Positions 36,056 through 47,278 of a stretch of DNA of 64,000 bases are shown one piece after another. Within the stretch, counting starts at the first letter, position 1; every line of letters starts with the position of its first letter. The stretch is from Pohlia nutans (taxonomy: Eukaryota > Streptophyta > Bryopsida > Bryales > Mniaceae), in assembly GCA_022496805.1 (NCBI GenBank), contig CM040106.1:7192001-7256000 (forward strand), written 5' to 3'. A model generated the notes under the pieces. That model saw only the letters and a list, made by a program, of their open reading frames with translations. It was not told the DNA's origin and did not search any database. Made by a program: the position numbers and the translations under genes.

Positions 36056-36175
36056 GAAAGAGGTGAGTAGTCTTGTACCAATGGACCTTTGTCCGGTGGG
36101 CACTGGCTCATTGTCAAGACGAACAGACACTTTATTCACGCCAGCCTCGAAAGAGGACCGGAGTTCATATCTATT
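36056..36175 (+). repeat. Dispersed ~120-bp repeat, copy B
   Basis: Near-identical to 27184-27304. It starts 46 bp beyond the 5S-like sequence. Together with copy A it gives direct repeats around the LINE. Confidence 0.85.
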
Positions 36176-38790
36176 TGCAAATAAAGAACATACAAACAAA
36201 AATCAAAGGCAAAAGGTTCTTACAGTTGAAACTTGGCACTAGATACGGAAGATAGACTAATCAGGAGCTGTGCATTAATCAACAACACAATTGTTTACTT
36301 TAATGTCTTGTCTCGCTATTACAACCTGAATACCTCCTTTTTTAGTCCAAATCCCCACGGCGTGTCAGTGTGTACATATTACATAACCATGTAGGACTAA
36401 GGAGTCCTAGTTGTAACATGACAAATTCAATTGATCATGTTGCAAGAAATATAATTCACACATGACCAAATTTTATATCATCGAAATCTAAAAAGAACAT
36501 TGTTTGTACTGATATTATATTTAACAAACAAAATAGACTGTACATAATTCCTACTTGATTTTTTTAAACGAAATATGATACCATATTTGAACAACATTTT
36601 TCGTCCTTTAGAAGATAACTAGTCCAAGGCCAAGAGGACATTAGACACAATCCTTTTGAAGTATTTAAATGCAATATCTGAATCATGATAAATATCATCT
36701 ACCTAAGTTCCTTTTGTTGCTCATTTTGAGAATTGAGTGGTAACTTTGCATATAGACTTAGATAGAAATTGCTTACTTCAAGTGGTAATTTTTCGTATAG
36801 ACGTAGACAGAGGTTGCTCACTTTGAGTGGTAATTTTGCATATAGACGTAGATAGAGGTTGCTCAACTTGCCCTTTATTTTGGTATTCTTTTCTTTAGCC
36901 TTACCTACCCCAATAGCTAAATTGAGAGCCCTATACTATGTTTTCTCCTCAAAATTTTATTCCAAGTTAGTACCTATATCACATGCTATATATACGTTCT
37001 CTTTTCTTATTTTTTCTGAGATCTTCCTAATCTTCCCTCTCTATTTTCTATTGTAAGATTGATAGGTCTCTTCAAGAACATATATCTAGGCTTGACAACA
37101 TTGGAAAGTTGAGAATCATTGGGCTTAATTTGACTTCTATAGAAAAAGAAAGCATGACAACTAAAATCAACCAAATGTCGCCTAAAGCTTGTACAGTAAT
37201 TCAAAAAGAAAAAACAAGTTATGGCTCTAATAACTTCTAGAATCAATGTCATTGCTTGCAAATTTATTGGCTTGCTCTCCTTCTACAGTCACTAGAATTT
37301 TGGTCAAAGCTACACGCAAAAATACTTTCAACTACATAAGTGCATTTGTGCTCAGCATTTTAAAATGCACTCTTATTCAACAAAAATTTGAGGTACCATA
37401 AAAAGAAACCAAAGACACTCTTATTTTAAAACTTGCTAAAAAAAACTTACATATCCAATTTTTTGTGGACCTTTGGGGGGTTTGCATTGGCTGCATTATA
37501 TTCTTGCTCAATCATTATAATTTTGATTTGTACAAAAACATTTATGAGCTTCACACTAAAATCTTGAAATTGAATTCTAAGATGCTTTAACACATCGGCC
37601 TTCACATAAAATTCTACTTTTTGTCTTTTTAAGGCCCTTATTGTAGGACCTCTATTTGTATCTTATTCTTGAAAAGGAATGCTACTAACAAGAAGGGGAT
37701 ATGGCATACATACCCATGATGTGGTTGTACTTAGTCATTCGATCTAAAGATCACAATTTGGTTGCACTTTCCAAACACGTCCTTGACATCCGCATTGGTG
37801 ATGACCAAAATATTTGCAACTAACATAGAGTTTAACATCTAATAACTATAGTTTTTCTTCCTGAAAGAATTGCATTGTTTATGTGTTGTAGAATACGATC
37901 TCTTCTTTGCATTTTCATATGCTAATTTTAGACTTATTGTAGGCTTTCATCTTAGAATCCTTTTCTAAACTCTCTTGGCGCAATCCTTTCTCCCTTGTAT
38001 TGAGACTATCCTATGTTTATAGCGGTTGTAAAACTAGCACATTTTTGAAGGTTGAACTTACGACCCTAATTGTTAACAATTCAATGCCACAACAACAACA
38101 CAAAAGCCAAGACCTTCAATAGTTAATATCTACTACATGTGGAGAGAGACAACGTTGTGGGAATGATAAGGTAAATGGTTCAAATAGTGCCTCTCAATTC
38201 TCCTCCGCTCTATGTGACGTCATCTATTCATCATTGCAAGCACGACTTCTTTTGTGAAATACCTTTGTCCTAGGAAGTTAACTATGGTCCAACAATGGCT
38301 CCTTTCAGGCTGCTTCGACCTTATGTTCTTCTCTTCTTTTGTCCTTTTGTCACATCTAGAAGAAATGCAATTGTTTATGAAAGTTTATGGACACATTTAG
38401 AAGAAATGGAAGAAAAGAAAGTTTTAGAGGACTATGCAAAAGTCAATGGACAATAGAAGTTTAATGAAGATATAAATAACTATGAAAGCTTTTGGAAGGA
38501 TCTAGAAGGATATCAAAAGTTCAAGAAAATACTAGAAAACTATAGAAGGTTCTCATATATATGACGTTTGGCTATTGAAGGTGATAGAGGAATGCACAAG
38601 GCACATACACAAACACAAGGAATGCGTACAAAGAGATGACTTTATTCAAGAGCTTCCCTCCTTAAGAGGTGTACACTAGGAAGTGTGCATCACAATCCAT
38701 ATAGGATAACTCATCACTAGAGGCCTCTAAGATCAACCCATGCCTTAACCCTCTCCTACACATCATTCTTTCCATCCAAACCCCTTTGGC
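36176..38790. other. AT-rich spacer
   Basis: No gene recognised. It contains a 45-bp tandem triplet (separate entry), an A/G-rich stretch near 38350-38540 with repeated AAGAAATGGAAG-like words, and from about 38.57 kb what may be the 3' LTR of the copia element: its inner end would be CTCTCCTACA at 38752-38761. I found no matching 5' LTR. Confidence 0.4.
36736..36870 (+). repeat. 45-bp tandem repeat, three copies
   Basis: Three exact-length units at 36736, 36781 and 36826, each starting AGTGGTAA-TTT and containing TATAGAC-TAGA-AGA-TTGCT. Units 2 and 3 are closest. Confidence 0.9.
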
Positions 38791-38800
38791 TTCAAGTACA

Positions 38801-39298
38801 CTACACTAAATCTTCTACTTCAACACTCCCACTTTGCGTAGAGCCAAAGCCTTCAAGTCCATATGCTATTACTAATCTATCATGTCGATCTCGTGCAAGA
38901 CCCTTTGTCAACACATCCGCCATTATGTGCTCCTTTAGACAATACTCTAATCGTATAACCCCCATCTCCAACTTCTCCCAAATGAAGTGGTATTGCACAT
39001 CAATGTGCTTCGTGTATGAATGATGTGTTGGGTTCTTTACAAGTGAATTGTTCCCGTGGTTGTCACACATGATTGTTGTAGATCCCCTTGTGCACAACCC
39101 ACATCCGCCATTAGTTGTCTCAACCAAATGGCCTCCTTCGCAGCGTGACTTGTCGCCGTGTACTCCGCCTCCACGGTAGACGTGGCTGTGGTTTGTTGCC
39201 GCTTGCTGTTCCACGATACCGTGCCCAATCCAACCTTGAACATGTAGCCCGTGGTAGATTTTCGATCGTCTATGTCTCCTGCATAGTCCGCATCGCAA
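38801..39298 (-). pseudogene. Copia RNase H
   Basis: SGYCDADYAGDIDDRKSTTG, VSWNSKRQQTTATSTVEAEY and the catalytic Glu context are at the end of the 39951-39037 frame; the last motifs (DVQYHFIWEKLEMGVI, DVLTKGLARDRH) are in the next frame at 39.0-38.85 kb. The product ends SGSVEVEDLV. Confidence 0.85.
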
Positions 39299-40420
39299 TA
39301 ACCGCTCAATACAATGTCAAAGCCACCAAGACATAACTTCACATCAATTGTCTTCTTCAAGTATCGCATGATCCTCTTCACCGCCATCCAAAGCTTTGAG
39401 CCCAGTCTTGCCATGTGTTGACTCACCACGCTAATTGGATACGCAAGGTCCGGCCGTGTTGCAATCATTGCATACATCAACGACCCCACCGCTTGCTTGT
39501 ATGGCACTTCCGACATCGATTGAGCCTCCGCCGCATACTCCTCCTCACTGAGCTTCACGAGCTTGGAATTGACATCTAATGGTATTGCAATGGGCTTACA
39601 ATCCTCCATCCCAAACCACTTGAGCTCATCCAACACATGTTTTCCTCGGCTCATCGTAATAGTGCGCATTGTCCTGTCCTTCACAAACTCAACTCTAAGA
39701 CAAAAATGCAACTCGCCAAGGTCACTCATCTCATACTCCTTCTCAAGCATGGCCTTGAGCGCCTTTATCCAAATTATGAGGCTCGCAAGAATGATCAAGT
39801 CATTGACATATATGATTACAATCACAACATGTTGACCCTCTTGCATGAAAGACAAACTATGATCCGCAATGCTTCTAGTGAACCCACATTGCACAAGAAA
39901 TGTATCAATCTTTTGATACAACGTCCTCGGAGATTGCTTCAACGTAAACAATGACTTTTTGAGTTTGCAAACATAGTTTCATTTACCTTCTTGAACGAAT
40001 CCCTCGGGTTTCACCATGTAGATGTCCTCCTCCAAATCACCGTTCAAGAACGCCTTCTTTACATCCATTTGATGGATTTCCAAATCCATGGCCATTCTAA
40101 TTGCAAAAATGCATCGAATGGTCATGAACTTGGCCATGGGAGAAAATGTCTCTTGAAAGTCCACGCCTTGAACTTGCGCAAACTCCTTTGCCACAAGCCT
40201 TGCCTTGTACATAGCGCACCACATCACCGGAAGCATCTCTCCTTGCACAAAACACCCAGTTGCAACCAATGGGGTTGCGACCCTCAGGAATGGGAGTCAA
40301 TTCCCACATGCCATTAGCATTCAACGACTCATACTCCTCTTGCATAGCTTGCTCCCACTTGACCGCATCTTCACCTTGGAATGTTTCACGAATACTCGAT
40401 GGTCCCTCCTCTAAGGCCAC
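39037..40420 (-). pseudogene. Copia reverse transcriptase, active site mutated
   Basis: KWEQAMQEEYESLNANGMWEL opens the RT, then IHQMDVKKAFLNGDLEEDIY (first catalytic Asp kept). The catalytic box reads VIIYVNDLIIL where YVDD is expected: Asn replaces the first Asp, a GAT to AAT change as in the LINE of this window. PYKQAVGSLMYAMIATRPDL and HWMAVKRIMRYLK-type connection follow. A frameshift lies near 39.96 kb. Confidence 0.9.
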
Positions 40421-40462
40421 ATTTGCATGTTTATTATCATTAGGAGAGAAGACGTGACTCTT

Positions 40463-40807
40463 CTACCACTCTCCGGGAGGCTTGCGCACACTTTCAGGAT
40501 ATTGCCGTTTGTTTGAAGGAGTGTTCTCCACTTCAACTTCCTTTGCGTCGTTCTGGATGCTCAAACTTAATGGAGCTTCTATCTTGCCATCCTTCCTACC
40601 TCCATCTTCATCGCCAACATCAACAATCGGAGATTTGGAGGATGTGTCTACAGTGACGTCTCCACATCTCCCACTTGAACCATCCTCCAAATGCGACTCA
40701 ACCGTAGACTCCTTACAAAACGTCACATCGTGCGATCGAATGATCTTCTTTGTGTCCACCGACATCAACCTATACGCCTTGGTACCTTCACAATAGCCAA
40801 GAAACAC
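40463..40807 (-). pseudogene. Copia integrase C-terminal and linker
   Basis: FLGYCEGTKAYRLMSVDTKK is the typical copia 'FxGYxxxxKGYRL' segment after the integrase core, with SHDVTFCKES following. The rest is an acidic, Ser-rich linker ahead of the RT. Confidence 0.75.
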
Positions 40808-40873
40808 ACATTTTTGGCCTTTGCATCAAGTTTCGTCCTACGAGCATCCAGTACCTTTGCATATGCGATACAT

Positions 40874-41628
40874 TCAAAGATGCGCATGTGTGAAACTCAA
40901 GGTTGCCTCCCAGTTCACGCATGCTTGGGTGTCATGTTTGCAACCACACTTGTAGGGCATCGATTGCGAGTGTACACTGCATTCACCACCGCTTCCGCCC
41001 AAAGATCCAACTTCAAATTTTGAGCATGCAACATGCTCCTTCCCTCCCATCTCCACAATGGTTTGATTTGCGCGCTCCGCAACTCCATTTTGTTGAAACG
41101 TATACGGGGCCGATGTTTCACGCCCAATGCCTTCTTTCATATAGAACTCATCAAATTTGTTAAACAAAAATTCGCCGCCGTTGTTGGATCAAAACACCTT
41201 GATGTTCTTCTCGGATTGTTTCCCCACCAATGCCTTAAACTCTTTGAATTTGGCGTTGATTGGATAGAACCAAATCTTCCTTGATAAAACATCAATGAAG
41301 GTCAAAAAGTTCTTGCATCCCCTATCGACGTCGACTTCATCGGGCCACACACATGGGAATGAACTATTTCCAAAGGCTCGGTTGCACGAGTTGCCGCTTC
41401 ACCCGCAAATGGCAAGTGTTGTTGTTTGCCTTCAATGCAACCCTTCCAACTAAATGAAGAAGGATCCACATGCGATTGGAGTAGGTCCATGCCGCTTACC
41501 ATGCCACAAAGAGTTTTAACACTCATAATGTTCAAATGGCCGAGTCGACAATGCCACAACCCCAACTTGTCAGCCTTTGCGCTTGATTGCGCCAACGCCT
41601 CCGATTCACTCGTACGCATCTTTGACAA
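40874..41628 (-). pseudogene. Copia GAG-pre-integrase and integrase
   Basis: GLWHCRLGHLN...CIEGKQ is the His/Cys zinc site of the pre-integrase domain, followed by PLEIVHSHVCGPM at the start of the integrase core (usually VHSDVCGPM; the Asp reads His here). Further on, FQQNGVAERANQTIVEM contains the catalytic Glu. Pieces are in at least two frames. Confidence 0.85.
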
Positions 41629-41649
41629 TCTAATGTGGTATTCTTAGCA

Positions 41650-42834
41650 CATGATATCAGGTACTCCCCTAGAACGCGCTTTTTCGTGTTAAGGGCGCTC
41701 GTAGAGGTGATTTCCGGGTTATCGTTCCGCAGAGATTCTATGAAGTGAGAGGCTTTCGGAGATCAATCCGAGGTGGCAACTACTACCCTAATGCCACCAT
41801 CAATCTTTCTAGTTCCTACTCAACCAAGTCCTCCCCTCTAATCCGGTTTCCTTTTAGGGAGGAGTCTTACTAACCTCCTCTCCCCGGTCCTCGTTTGTAA
41901 CTCAATCTGGTTTAGTTTAGCCTCTGTTTTTCCTCAGAGGGTTCTCCAATTGCATTAGTAGTGCTGGATTGAAAAACGCACCCTCGCTACTTATTTACGT
42001 GATGGGAACTTCACTATTTTTGCGGTCAAACTCAGAACCACTCCTTATCCGGGGTACTTACCGTATTGCTCTTCAACTGCTAGTTTCATTCAACCGGCAA
42101 CCAGTCACACAAGCGTAACCCGGTTTTCCCTTTGCTCCCAATTACTACAACAACATACTAACCGAAATAGACACTGTACGAGAAGTCGAGAACTAATTCT
42201 GGTATCTAGCAACTTGTCTTACTCTGGTGATTTTGTATTGCCCTTCTGCATGGACCATCCAAGTGCTGGCACCTCAATCAGACTACCCGTCCAGGACTTT
42301 TGAGCAACTCGGAGTATACCCTCCAAACTACGCAGCCACTAACCCGGATTACCTAATGCAACAAGACATAGAAACCATTCTTTTCAGACAACCATTAATT
42401 CATCAAAACCCGTATTTAAACTCCAAACCAAATTACTCAAGAACTTGGCTTGTGCGACCGATTACTAAGGGACTCTTGATCACTGTACCAATCCACAGAT
42501 AACCACAACACATACATGGTTTCTGGATAATGAGTCTACAGCCGTTTACTTACAAGGAAACATTTATACAAAAGAGACCGAAAGAATGACAAGCATTCCA
42601 TCATAAGTAGTGACCCCAAACAACGAGGTCTGGGAAACCCTCACATCCTAAAAATCCGGGATCTGGGAATCAAAGGAACTCACCCAAGAGTTCTAATCTT
42701 TTTCCTATGGCCATAGCGCCTAGTCTTTACTACCCCATAAGTCCTATGTACAAAAGGGCTAGAATACCTAACTTAGTGTGCCTACTAACTAGCCTAATCC
42801 GGTTCACACTGCACTCCAGATTTCTCTAATCTCC
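41650..42834. other. Spacer, nothing recognised
   Basis: Balanced composition, many short frames, no family recognised. The region could be the residue of an older retroelement. Confidence 0.3.
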
Positions 42835-43690
42835 CTATCTTTTCGGACTGCTGTCGTGGCCTTCTGCAGGACTTGCCTCCCGGTCTAAACCAGAACCCGC
42901 AAAATTGTCCTCGGATTTCTTCTTCCGGCTCTCCGAGACTCCATCCTCTTCGGCTTCCTCCTTTGGCTCCGTTTTGTCCCCTTCCGGTTTGCCTTCATTC
43001 ACCTCGCGCTCTTCCGCTTCACCTTCCTGACCACATGTACCCAGTTGGCCTTCCACCTAATGGTCTCCTCCGGGTTCTGACTCCTTGCCTAGTTGGGCAC
43101 GTCTCCGCCACCCCTGGAGCCTGATCTGCCAAATTGGCCAGGCTCGCCTCCGATTGTTCTCCTTCTAGAATCAGGGCCAGATTCCTCTGAGGCGTGCTCT
43201 GCAACTGACTCACAGCCAGTCTTGTAGTCTGCTCCGGGGTGGATTTACCTGCGCCCATCATCCGTTTAATATCCCCCATCCCGGGTACATCCTGGGACAC
43301 TCGGAATGGAGCCAAAAACTCAGTGCTCGCCAGGGGTGCATTTCCTCCTCTTCAACTGGCCTCTCCTTGTTCCGGTCAAGGCCCGGTTGGGAAGCTTGCT
43401 AAAACTCTCGGCCAACAGCTTCCAGAACTCGACCAATCCTTCCTCTACTTTCTGGGCGTACTGCTTCACCACGTTCGTCACCCGGGCAACTTTGTCCAAT
43501 CTGGACACGTTCTTCTTTTTCTGGTCCAATAATAGTAGGGCCATCTCCGTGGCGACCTTCCGAAGCTTCTCGATCTTCCTCCATATCTTTCGATGAGGTC
43601 AGGGTCAGGGTTGTTCATCATGCCAATCATGTCGTGTCGTGCAGTGTCGTGGCGATCATGTCGTGTCGGACCCCTCTGACACGACACCAT
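42835..43690 (-). other. Charged, possibly gag-like ORF fragments
   Basis: Four short minus-strand frames in different phases. They encode a Lys/Glu-rich tail (EEREVNEGKPEGDKTEPKEE), a segment NVVKQYAQKVEEGLVEFWKL with helical, coiled-coil-like spacing, and other charged stretches. This is what a decayed gag might look like, but no zinc knuckle or capsid motif is seen. Confidence 0.25.
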
Positions 43691-44039
43691 AGGGTCAACC
43701 TAGAGTGCAGGTAGGGTCAACCTAGACTGCACCTAGTCTTTCCACCGGGTAGGGTTAAAATAGTTACCTTTCTGCCACCTTGCAAGCTATACGTGGCTCA
43801 AGCAGCACATGTAGCATGTCCATGTTGGACCCTTTGGAAGTCGTGTCCTACGTGGCTATGTGGTCCCGGGTAAATTTTTTACCCTCAGTTCGTTTGCCTC
43901 ACTCCGGATTGCCCCTTCCCTTCGACTACCATCTGTTCCAACTGCCCTACCCGGCGGACTGCTTTAATCAATCAATTTAGATCCATCCGCTGCTTTCGAC
44001 TGCCTCAATCTAACGGTGTAGGTCCATCTGCCAAACCCC

Positions 44040-44365
44040 ACTGCCTCATCCCGTCTGCCTCATCCTGTGTGCTTCATTCCTCCTGGTCATGGCCGTCTGC
44101 CTAACCCGTTTGCCTCATCCCTCCTGATCCTAGCCTTCTGCCCCAACCCGACTGCCCTTCAACCCAACTGCCTCATCCCGTCTGCCCCTCACTCCATCTG
44201 CTCCTTACTTTGTCTACCCTTTACTCTGTCTGCTCCTTACGCCGTTTGCCCCTCACTCCGTCTGCCCCTCATTCCGTATGCCCCTTATTCCGTCTGCCCC
44301 TCATCTCGTCTGCCCCTCATTTCATCTGCCCGTCATTTCGTCTGCTCACTTTCTCGTCTGTCATG
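44040..44365 (+). repeat. CCGTCTGCC minisatellite
   Basis: About twenty degenerate tandem copies of a 15-17-bp unit, CCGTCTGCCCCTCACT, best kept at 44225-44340. Sparser copies start near 43950. Confidence 0.85.
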
Positions 44366-44914
44366 TTTTGAATGACTCCCTTCTGCCTATTATCCCTCCA
44401 AAAGATTTTAACTAACAAAGAGATATCCAAAACTCACTAAACTTAGAGTATTACAATTTCACAAATCACTGTAAATTTTATTCAGAAATAGTCTATGCCA
44501 TATTTATACTGGAAATTTTACTCAGAAATTGCCAATGCTATATTTATACTGAAATTCAGGGTTGGATTTAGGATTTCACTTTCAAAATTAAATCAAAAAT
44601 TGTAGGGCATAGTAATTATATATCTTAACGTATGCATAGAATCAGAAATTCATAATGTACAACTTTTGCTCGTACATCTAGTTCAAATGAAGATTCCAAA
44701 CATGGATGCAACATGCACAAGATGCAAATTCTGAGAACAATATTTATTTACACATGGAAAAGTTGTCCTTGAAAAGGACTAACATTGTAAAATCCAACTA
44801 AATGCAAACTTGTAGGATCCAATGTTGGACTAAGGGAAAAAAAACTATGAACTATATATTGTAACGGTAACATTGGGTTGGAGTATCTAAATTGTATGGG
44901 TGCGCTTTCAATGA
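44366..44914. other. AT-rich spacer with repeat fragments
   Basis: A ~41-bp unit is doubled at 44472-44555 (AAATTTTA-TCAGAAAT...TATTTATACTG). CCAAAACTCACTAAACTTAGAGTATTACAATTTCAC-like sequence near 44430 resembles part of the inverted TIR-repeat copy at 59.1 kb. Confidence 0.4.
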
Positions 44915-46706
44915 GTTCAGTCCATAGGCCACGGTCCAACAATCTTTTGGGTCGTCCTTGGTGAGGCTTCCAAAGCCCTATTCCTCATCACACGATTTGT
45001 ATCGCATCCTTTAAAGAGCATTGAGGACAAGGATTAGTCGTATATAAAATTTGTGAGCTTCCCCGTTGCATATGCGTCTGTTTCCATAGTATTCTTTGTC
45101 TGTTTAGTGCCAGGAGATACAACCGCCCCATCAACTTCCTAGGGCAGCATTTACCACATCTCCGGTGCAATCCACCATCGCGTCGCCTTTTTTGCTTCTA
45201 GGTCCGCCTCGTCTCTTGCCCAGTTCAATGAAAGAGGTTATTCACCACTCGAAGATGCCATGTCCCAGTCGCACACTCCAATGTACACATCTTCTGGTAA
45301 CTATGGTGTAAAATGCTGGAGGATGTTGGATGGACTCAAATCGTTGTGCAGCACACCACTTTTGTGTAACACATTAATGATGTTCATGAAGGCCCAAGCT
45401 AGCCAAGCTTGCTGCTTACGAAATGCCATAATCTTCCAACGGACCTCTAAATCCATCCCTTCCAACGCAAGCAACGTCGCAGGATGTATCTCTGGGTAAT
45501 TTTGTTCAATCCGCTCCATTGATAGTAATTAATTTCCATTTCACCATATAGTGAACGTAGACATGTTCTCCACCGATAACGCAAAGAATTTATCATTCCC
45601 GCGTGGTCCACGGGATTGACTAGGGCCTCGATGGAAAGTTCCTTTCTTGCCTTGGTTTTGTCTTTTTTGGCAATCTTCCTTGTCTTCTCAGCAAAAACCA
45701 CATGACTTCGAATTGGTGCAAAATTATGAATGGATACTTGCCGCACGTTGCCATACGCCCCCTCAAATTGCTCACTACTTTTGCTCACAATTTCAGCTAA
45801 GCTCGAAATCCACATGATTCCAGTTCTACCGTGTGAAGAAAGATGGCCCATCAGCAACTTGTCGGCCCATGGAGGCATACGTGTCGCGCTGGCTTTCACC
45901 TGCTTGGCATAATTCTTCTACCAAAACAGCTTCTCATATTCTAGATGTGGTGTAGTAGTAGTTAGGGATCTAGGTGCCCCGGGGTGAAACGTTTCATAGA
46001 GCTACATCGGATTGTACACGCCTTGCTGCACTTGATTATAGAACCACAATCCATAGTGCTCAGCAGTGGGAGCATCATCATGCCTTGGATCATTTAGGAT
46101 GGCGTCTCCTAAATGCACCTTCATATCCTCGATTACTGCCATGAGGCCATGCACTCCGGGTTGCAAGTACTTGGTTTCCAAATACTCCTTCGACTTCTTC
46201 TTAAAGAACTGCAAGGTTGAGCGCTGAATTAGAGTCTGGCAACTCTTTGAGGGGATATAGGGCCGGTATCTCCCCTCTTCAGGAGTCATGTGCTTCCATT
46301 TTTTCCCCGAGCATCCAGAAGTAGAACCTAACAGCGAGGTACTCTGCGCTTGAGAACTACTCCCTCCAATGACTACGATGCTTTGTAGTCGGTCCATGTG
46401 CCTAGTCCCAATAGAAGCACTCGCGGTGGGACCAGACTCAAGATCTTGCACGCCTAAAGATATATCTGCCACGCATTGCACTCCCTGGCTTTGGTCCCCA
46501 CCAACCGATGTACCTGCCACGTGCTGCAATCCCTGGCTCGCTTTCCCAGACGATGGTGTAGGCATTGAGCTCTGCCCTACGGTCCTGATCCTCTTCGGAG
46601 GTTGCTTGATTCCTAGGGTTGTCATTTTAGACGTCTTTGGACCAAATCGCGTCCAATTTGACGTCTGGACGTCCGGGCGCCGTGTCCGAACAGCCGGACG
46701 TAGCAT
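44915..46706 (-). pseudogene. Protein-kinase-like gene, copy 1, decayed
   Basis: One frame runs from 46706 to about 45520 with TAG at 46002 and about 45915; the probable start is the Met of MTTLGIKQPP (46628). The N-terminal part is Ser/Thr/Gly-rich. Kinase features then appear: EGAYGNVRQVSIHNF (Gly-rich loop and beta strand), and after a one-frame shift HNDLSPSNIL (catalytic loop, HxDxxxxN), IGVCDWDMAS (DFG position reads DWD), RWWIAPEMW (APE) and ETDAYA (helix F Asp). Further stops follow. The same architecture is seen in the plus-strand gene at 55.2-56.3 kb. Pattern is of an unusual, perhaps inactive, kinase family; its substrate is unknown. Confidence 0.65.
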
Positions 46707-46870
46707 CCGCTAGGTAAACTGTGATTTACTTTATCCGCTGCCGTTTTTACCCAGCGGACGGCTTAGCCGACAACTTAGTGGACGGCTTGGCGCTCGTCCG
46801 TCCAAACGGCTCGATGGACGGCTCGACGGCCGGCACGCGGAGAACTAGAGGACGACGAGTCCGGTTTAGG
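46655..46870. repeat. GC-rich CGTCCG/CGGACG cluster 1
   Basis: Dense, irregular CGGACGGCT, CGTCCG and GACGTCCG words (for example GCGGACGGCTTAGCC, GTGGACGGCTTGGCG). It spans the 5' end of the kinase-like gene. Confidence 0.6.
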
Positions 46871-47278
46871 GGTTGAGAAGGACTAAACTCTGAACAGTTC
46901 AAACCATTATAGGGCGATTGTAATGGTGGAAAATACAAATTAAAATCTCACTAAGTCACTGGGCTCCTCTTTGTATTAAAAATATAGCGCCCTTGTTTAT
47001 AGATGCCCTACTCGTTCCAATAACATAAAACATGAAAATAGTTGTATATATTATATTTTGCAAGTAAACAAACATTCATAAAAGGGAACGCCCTAAACCT
47101 AAACCTACAATAAAGGGAACGTCAGCAGAATATTGCTATCTATTCATGTACGTCATACATATCACTACACAAATATATACTTATAAAATCTATTTCCTGT
47201 CCAAACAACTACAATTATTAAATACTAGAATATCTTATAAAAAATACTCTAAGAAAATACATAAACACTATTGAGATT

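Larger units (their letters stand above)
38801..41640 (-). mobile_element. Ty1/copia retrotransposon, 5'-truncated
   Basis: Minus-strand polyprotein from the GAG-pre-integrase domain to the end of RNase H; gag and protease are missing, so the element is cut at its 5' side near 41640. The order integrase-RT-RNase H is diagnostic of copia. Several frameshifts and stops. Confidence 0.88.

Noticed and set aside
42835..43690. A distinct retroelement gag
   Set aside because: Only charged, low-complexity fragments in four frames; no capsid pattern or zinc knuckle. Listed only as an unresolved region.
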